From positions 8,574,157-8,638,156 of the forward strand of contig JARUPZ010000023.1 in assembly GCA_031213475.1 (NCBI GenBank): DNA of 64,000 bases. Reading direction: 5' to 3'. Below the pieces are notes generated by a model. The model was not told the origin of the DNA. It made no database searches and saw only the letters and a program-made list of their open reading frames with translations. This DNA is from Nereocystis luetkeana (lineage: Eukaryota; Sar; Phaeophyceae; Laminariales; Laminariaceae). Made by a program: the position numbers and the translations under genes. Below are positions 61,385 through 64,000 of the stretch, piece after piece. The first letter of the stretch is position 1. Each line of letters begins with the position of its first letter.

Positions 61385-61745
61385 TACGAGTTGCTCCCTT
61401 GTCAAGCTGTGAAGGTGCTACCTATTCAGCTATAGGGGTAAAAGATCGATCGATTACCCAGCCCAAGGTAATCCTTACAACACTCTCCCCTCCTCTGAAC
61501 GGCGTGGTCTTTGGGGCGTCGGTACCGTATACATCCGTACGCTGACCTACCCGCTTCGTTTTATTACCCGGGGAACCAGGGAGATGTGTTTTTTTAGGTG
61601 TGCACGCGCAAGCGTTTCTGTAAAAGAAACGTTCGATGTGGGGTTCGAACCCGTGACCTGGACGGCGTCAAATGTGAAGGTGTTACCTACTGAGCTATAG
61701 GGGTAAACGACCGATCGATTACCCAGCCCAAGGTAATCCTTATAC
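61385..61745 (-). repeat. Two tandem tRNA-like segments (second SINE-like family)
   Basis: On the minus strand, 'ggattaccttgggctgggta' + 'atcgatcg' + 'ttacccctatagctcagtag' + 'gtaacaccttcaca' occurs twice, about 260 bp apart (61745 down and 61480 down). The 61640-61720 copy has an A box TAGCTCAGTAGG and a B box GGTTCGAACCC. The D and acceptor stems do not pair properly, so I call it tRNA-derived rather than a tRNA gene. Confidence 0.7.
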
Positions 61746-62294
61746 CAAAGCTGCTCTAAATACTCCAGTGACGAAAAAACGTGCAAAGTACACGTTGTGC
61801 ACCTTCTACCTCGGCTCGCCCTTTTGAGCTCTTTCTCACCGTCACCGTTCCCATTCATCGGCGTGTTGTTGACTAACTAAACTACTGTAGCTAAACTGGC
61901 GCTAAGGACAGGGTATCTAGTACTGTGTTGTAGTACATCACGCATTCGCCATGCGCCCCCCACATCTACATAGCTCTTTTTTCGTTTCATGGGGCTCGTG
62001 TTGCCTCGCCATCCAAGCCAACCACGTGCACACCACAACACCACAACACGAAAACGCCTGCACATACATCGTGGGGCTCCAGCACCGTTTGTATGACCAC
62101 GGACTCCTTGATTTGCGGGCTAATGTGAACATAGAGCCTTAATCGCTAGTTTGATCACGGAAGGACACGTGCCATACACGGTAAAAGGGTGGCATCTACA
62201 TTTTCTAGAGGCTCCTCGCTTCTGAAGAGCTGGACCAGGGCGTACATGTACTATATTATAGCCCTCTACACCCCCCACCCCAACAACAGACTTG

Positions 62295-62390
62295 AACCCT
62301 TTTTAGGACCGCAGTCCCGTTTTGGGGACAAACTACTCAAATTCTAAGGAAAATTGTCCCCACAACGGGATTGGAGTGCTAAAAAGGGCC
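62295..62390. repeat. Foldback repeat family C, type copy
   Basis: The clearest copy: AACCCTTTTTAGGACCGCAG, 'tcccgttttggggacaaact', a loop around 62340, then 'attgtccccacaacgggatt' and 'ggagtgctaaaaagggcc'. Confidence 0.85.
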
Positions 62391-62464
62391 AGTAAACAAT
62401 CGACAACACCCCCTCGGACAGACAGATGGACGATCGTTTTTTTCACATTCACGACCATGATCGA

Positions 62465-62590
62465 CAGTAGTAGTAGCACGTGCTCCCTGGGTCGAATCAG
62501 TACTTTCGCAGATCCTGTATAACCTCTTAAAAACGGCGGATGAGGAACTGCAGACGATCTACTGTAGACCATGATCTGTACCGTATTGTT
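62465..62590 (+). repeat. Dispersed repeat family B, partial copy
   Basis: 'ctgggtcgaatcagtacttt' + 'cgcagatcctgtataacctc' and 'gatctactgtagacc' correspond to the second half of the family. Confidence 0.6.
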
Positions 62591-62599
62591 ACTCGTGTG

Positions 62600-63597
62600 A
62601 CAAGATAACACACACCCCCTGGGACGAATTTCTCATAACAAGAGCGGGGGCGGGGTCGGGGGAGGGGGCGCACGCAAACGAAAGTGACGGCTTTGGAAAA
62701 AATATCGTCGGGATATTTTCCCTTAAGACACTGTAAGACATGGCCGTTCGTCATAGTCGTGCCAATGTCTGATGTAGTTAATTGACTGATTGGTGTGAGT
62801 CATATAGCTGCAAATATAGGGAGATCGCGGAGATAGTTATATCTTCCCGGGTGGGATTTATGTGGTATATTTATATGGGTGCCCTTGTGGGTGCCTTTTC
62901 AGGGTCCCAGATCAAAGGGGACAAGACTCCCCTTTTTGCCCACTTGACTTTCTTGGTTTAATATAATAATGCATCGATAGTTGATTTTTCTCTATCTCTC
63001 CCCTTGGCTTTCTGGGTCATCACCCACCGCTCTTTGTGAGCGAGGCAACGCGCCAAGCACCCCTGCACCTGAATGGTCCATCATAAATGCTCGGCGTTTG
63101 CACAATCCCTCCCCGTTTATCGAGAAAACAAAAAAAACAGGTCGGAAAACTCTTCCGAGGGGGGGGGGCGGGGGCGGGTGTTATCTTATCACCCGTGTGA
63201 TATATACGGTACATATATGATCTATTATTAATAATAGATCATGATCTGTCCGGGGTGTGTTTGTTATCTTGCGTGCGGTATGTACGGCACATAGACGATC
63301 TACTGTGGACAATGGTTCGCCCATGGACTAGTTATCCATCAAAACAAGATTTTGGTGAAAGTACACATCGTCAGTGCCACGCGCACGTTAAGAAAAAACA
63401 AATCCGACGACAACCCGCACGTGCAACGTCTTCATCTCTCCACCGGAGTGGTGGCTACATCCCACCTCGCACATTGTGGCACTTTCAACTTGAATTAGCC
63501 CTCATGCGTGCGCGGTAAGTAGGTGGCATGCGAAGTGGCACGTAGCCGACGCTGGTCACCAGCCTATAGCCCCAGCAGAGGGGTCCCAGGTGGCTTG
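62600..63597. other. Right-end spacer, no gene identified
   Basis: It holds AT-rich and poly-G stretches, a TATTAATA palindrome near 63224 with GATC words, and two relatives of a 'gtgtgttatcttaccacc' block also seen near 42520. No coding exon was supported. Confidence 0.4.
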
Positions 63598-64000
63598 GTG
63601 GGTGGTCCTCGTGCCTACTAAACCAATTACATGGGTTCAGGTGGCTTTGTATTACGTGTATAGTATATTAACAGGAGATTGGTCTGATTGGGCAGGTCAA
63701 GCGAGGGCGCCCAGACAACAACAACGGCAACAAAAAGCGGTGGTCCTCGTACCTACTAAAATCAATTGCGTGGGTTCAATTCTCACGGAGTGCACACACT
63801 CGTATGTAGGGTATACAGGGGATTGTTTCTTGCATAAGAGTTGATTCCAGCGGAAAGCGCGACGGCGGAAGTTAGCAACATTCATTCGATGAAAATCGCG
63901 AGCAGTGGGAATGCTGCACCCTATGCGCGATAAAAATGAAGGCACGTATTGGGGGGGGGGGGGGGGGACGACGACACCTGTGACCACGGCTTATTATCCA
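63598..64000 (+). mobile_element. Third SINE copy with duplicated head, cut by the window edge
   Basis: 'ggtggtcctcgtgcctacta' recurs 140 bp on at 63738 with a B-box-like GGTTCAATTCT. The SINE body block 'gcgataaaaatgaaggcacg' appears at 63928, then a poly-G run and 'cacctgtgacca', where the other copies have 'tatgtgacccc'. The copy is diverged and truncated by the window. Confidence 0.6.

Larger units (their letters stand above)
60900..62294. other. Repeat-bearing DNA right of the coiled-coil gene
   Basis: It holds a poly-G run near 60977, a family C copy at 61236-61326 and the tRNA-like pair. Any 5' exons of the coiled-coil gene would be here or beyond; I could not support one. Confidence 0.4.

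Noticed and set aside
61640..61720. Minus-strand tRNA gene (Val/Ala-like boxes)
   Set aside because: The acceptor ends are not complementary and a diverged tandem copy lies next to it. It is tRNA-derived rather than functional.

Overview
This is nuclear DNA from a eukaryote with many spliceosomal introns. It is most likely a brown alga (Phaeophyceae) or a close stramenopile relative. The evidence is small in-phase exons in long GT-AG introns, introns packed with short repeats and poly-G/poly-C runs, a heterokont-looking targeting leader on one enzyme, and secreted Calx-beta/GCC2-GCC3 and algal-type prolyl 4-hydroxylase proteins. The species call is inference. No organellar, bacterial or viral genes were seen. 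Almost all exons had to be found by splice-site and reading-frame logic, because open frames alone mislead here.

Layout. 1-4333 (-): 5' part of a secreted Calx-beta + GCC2/GCC3 protein that runs off the left edge. 4334-9455: divergent intergenic DNA with a ~690 bp palindrome and other repeats. 9456-14035 (+): six-exon 4'-phosphopantetheinyl transferase with two probable GC-AG introns. 14036-19350: convergent intergenic DNA with dispersed repeats, one split by a younger 251 bp element. 19351-32828 (-): nine-exon secreted/ER prolyl 4-hydroxylase-like oxygenase with a thioredoxin-like N-terminus and a VHL-beta-like middle. 32829-33104: compact shared promoter. 33105-40106 (+): ten-exon ribosomal protein L5 (uL18), whose first exon supplies only the ATG. 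41504-47684 (+): six-exon RluA-type pseudouridine synthase, probably plastid- or secretory-targeted. 48822-~60890 (-): unidentified coiled-coil protein with a Cys/His module; its 5' end is unresolved. 60900-64000: repeats, including tRNA-like elements.

The genes do not form one pathway: they are housekeeping (RPL5, pseudouridine synthase, PPTase) and secretory (P4H-like, Calx-beta) genes side by side. The two most interesting points are the fusion of a VHL-beta-like module to a prolyl hydroxylase domain, and the density of apparently uncatalogued small repeats. These include a tRNA-derived SINE family, a ~95 bp foldback family, two dispersed families of ~250 and ~600 bp, and strong enrichment of the 8-mer TATTAATA and the word ACCTGGTA.
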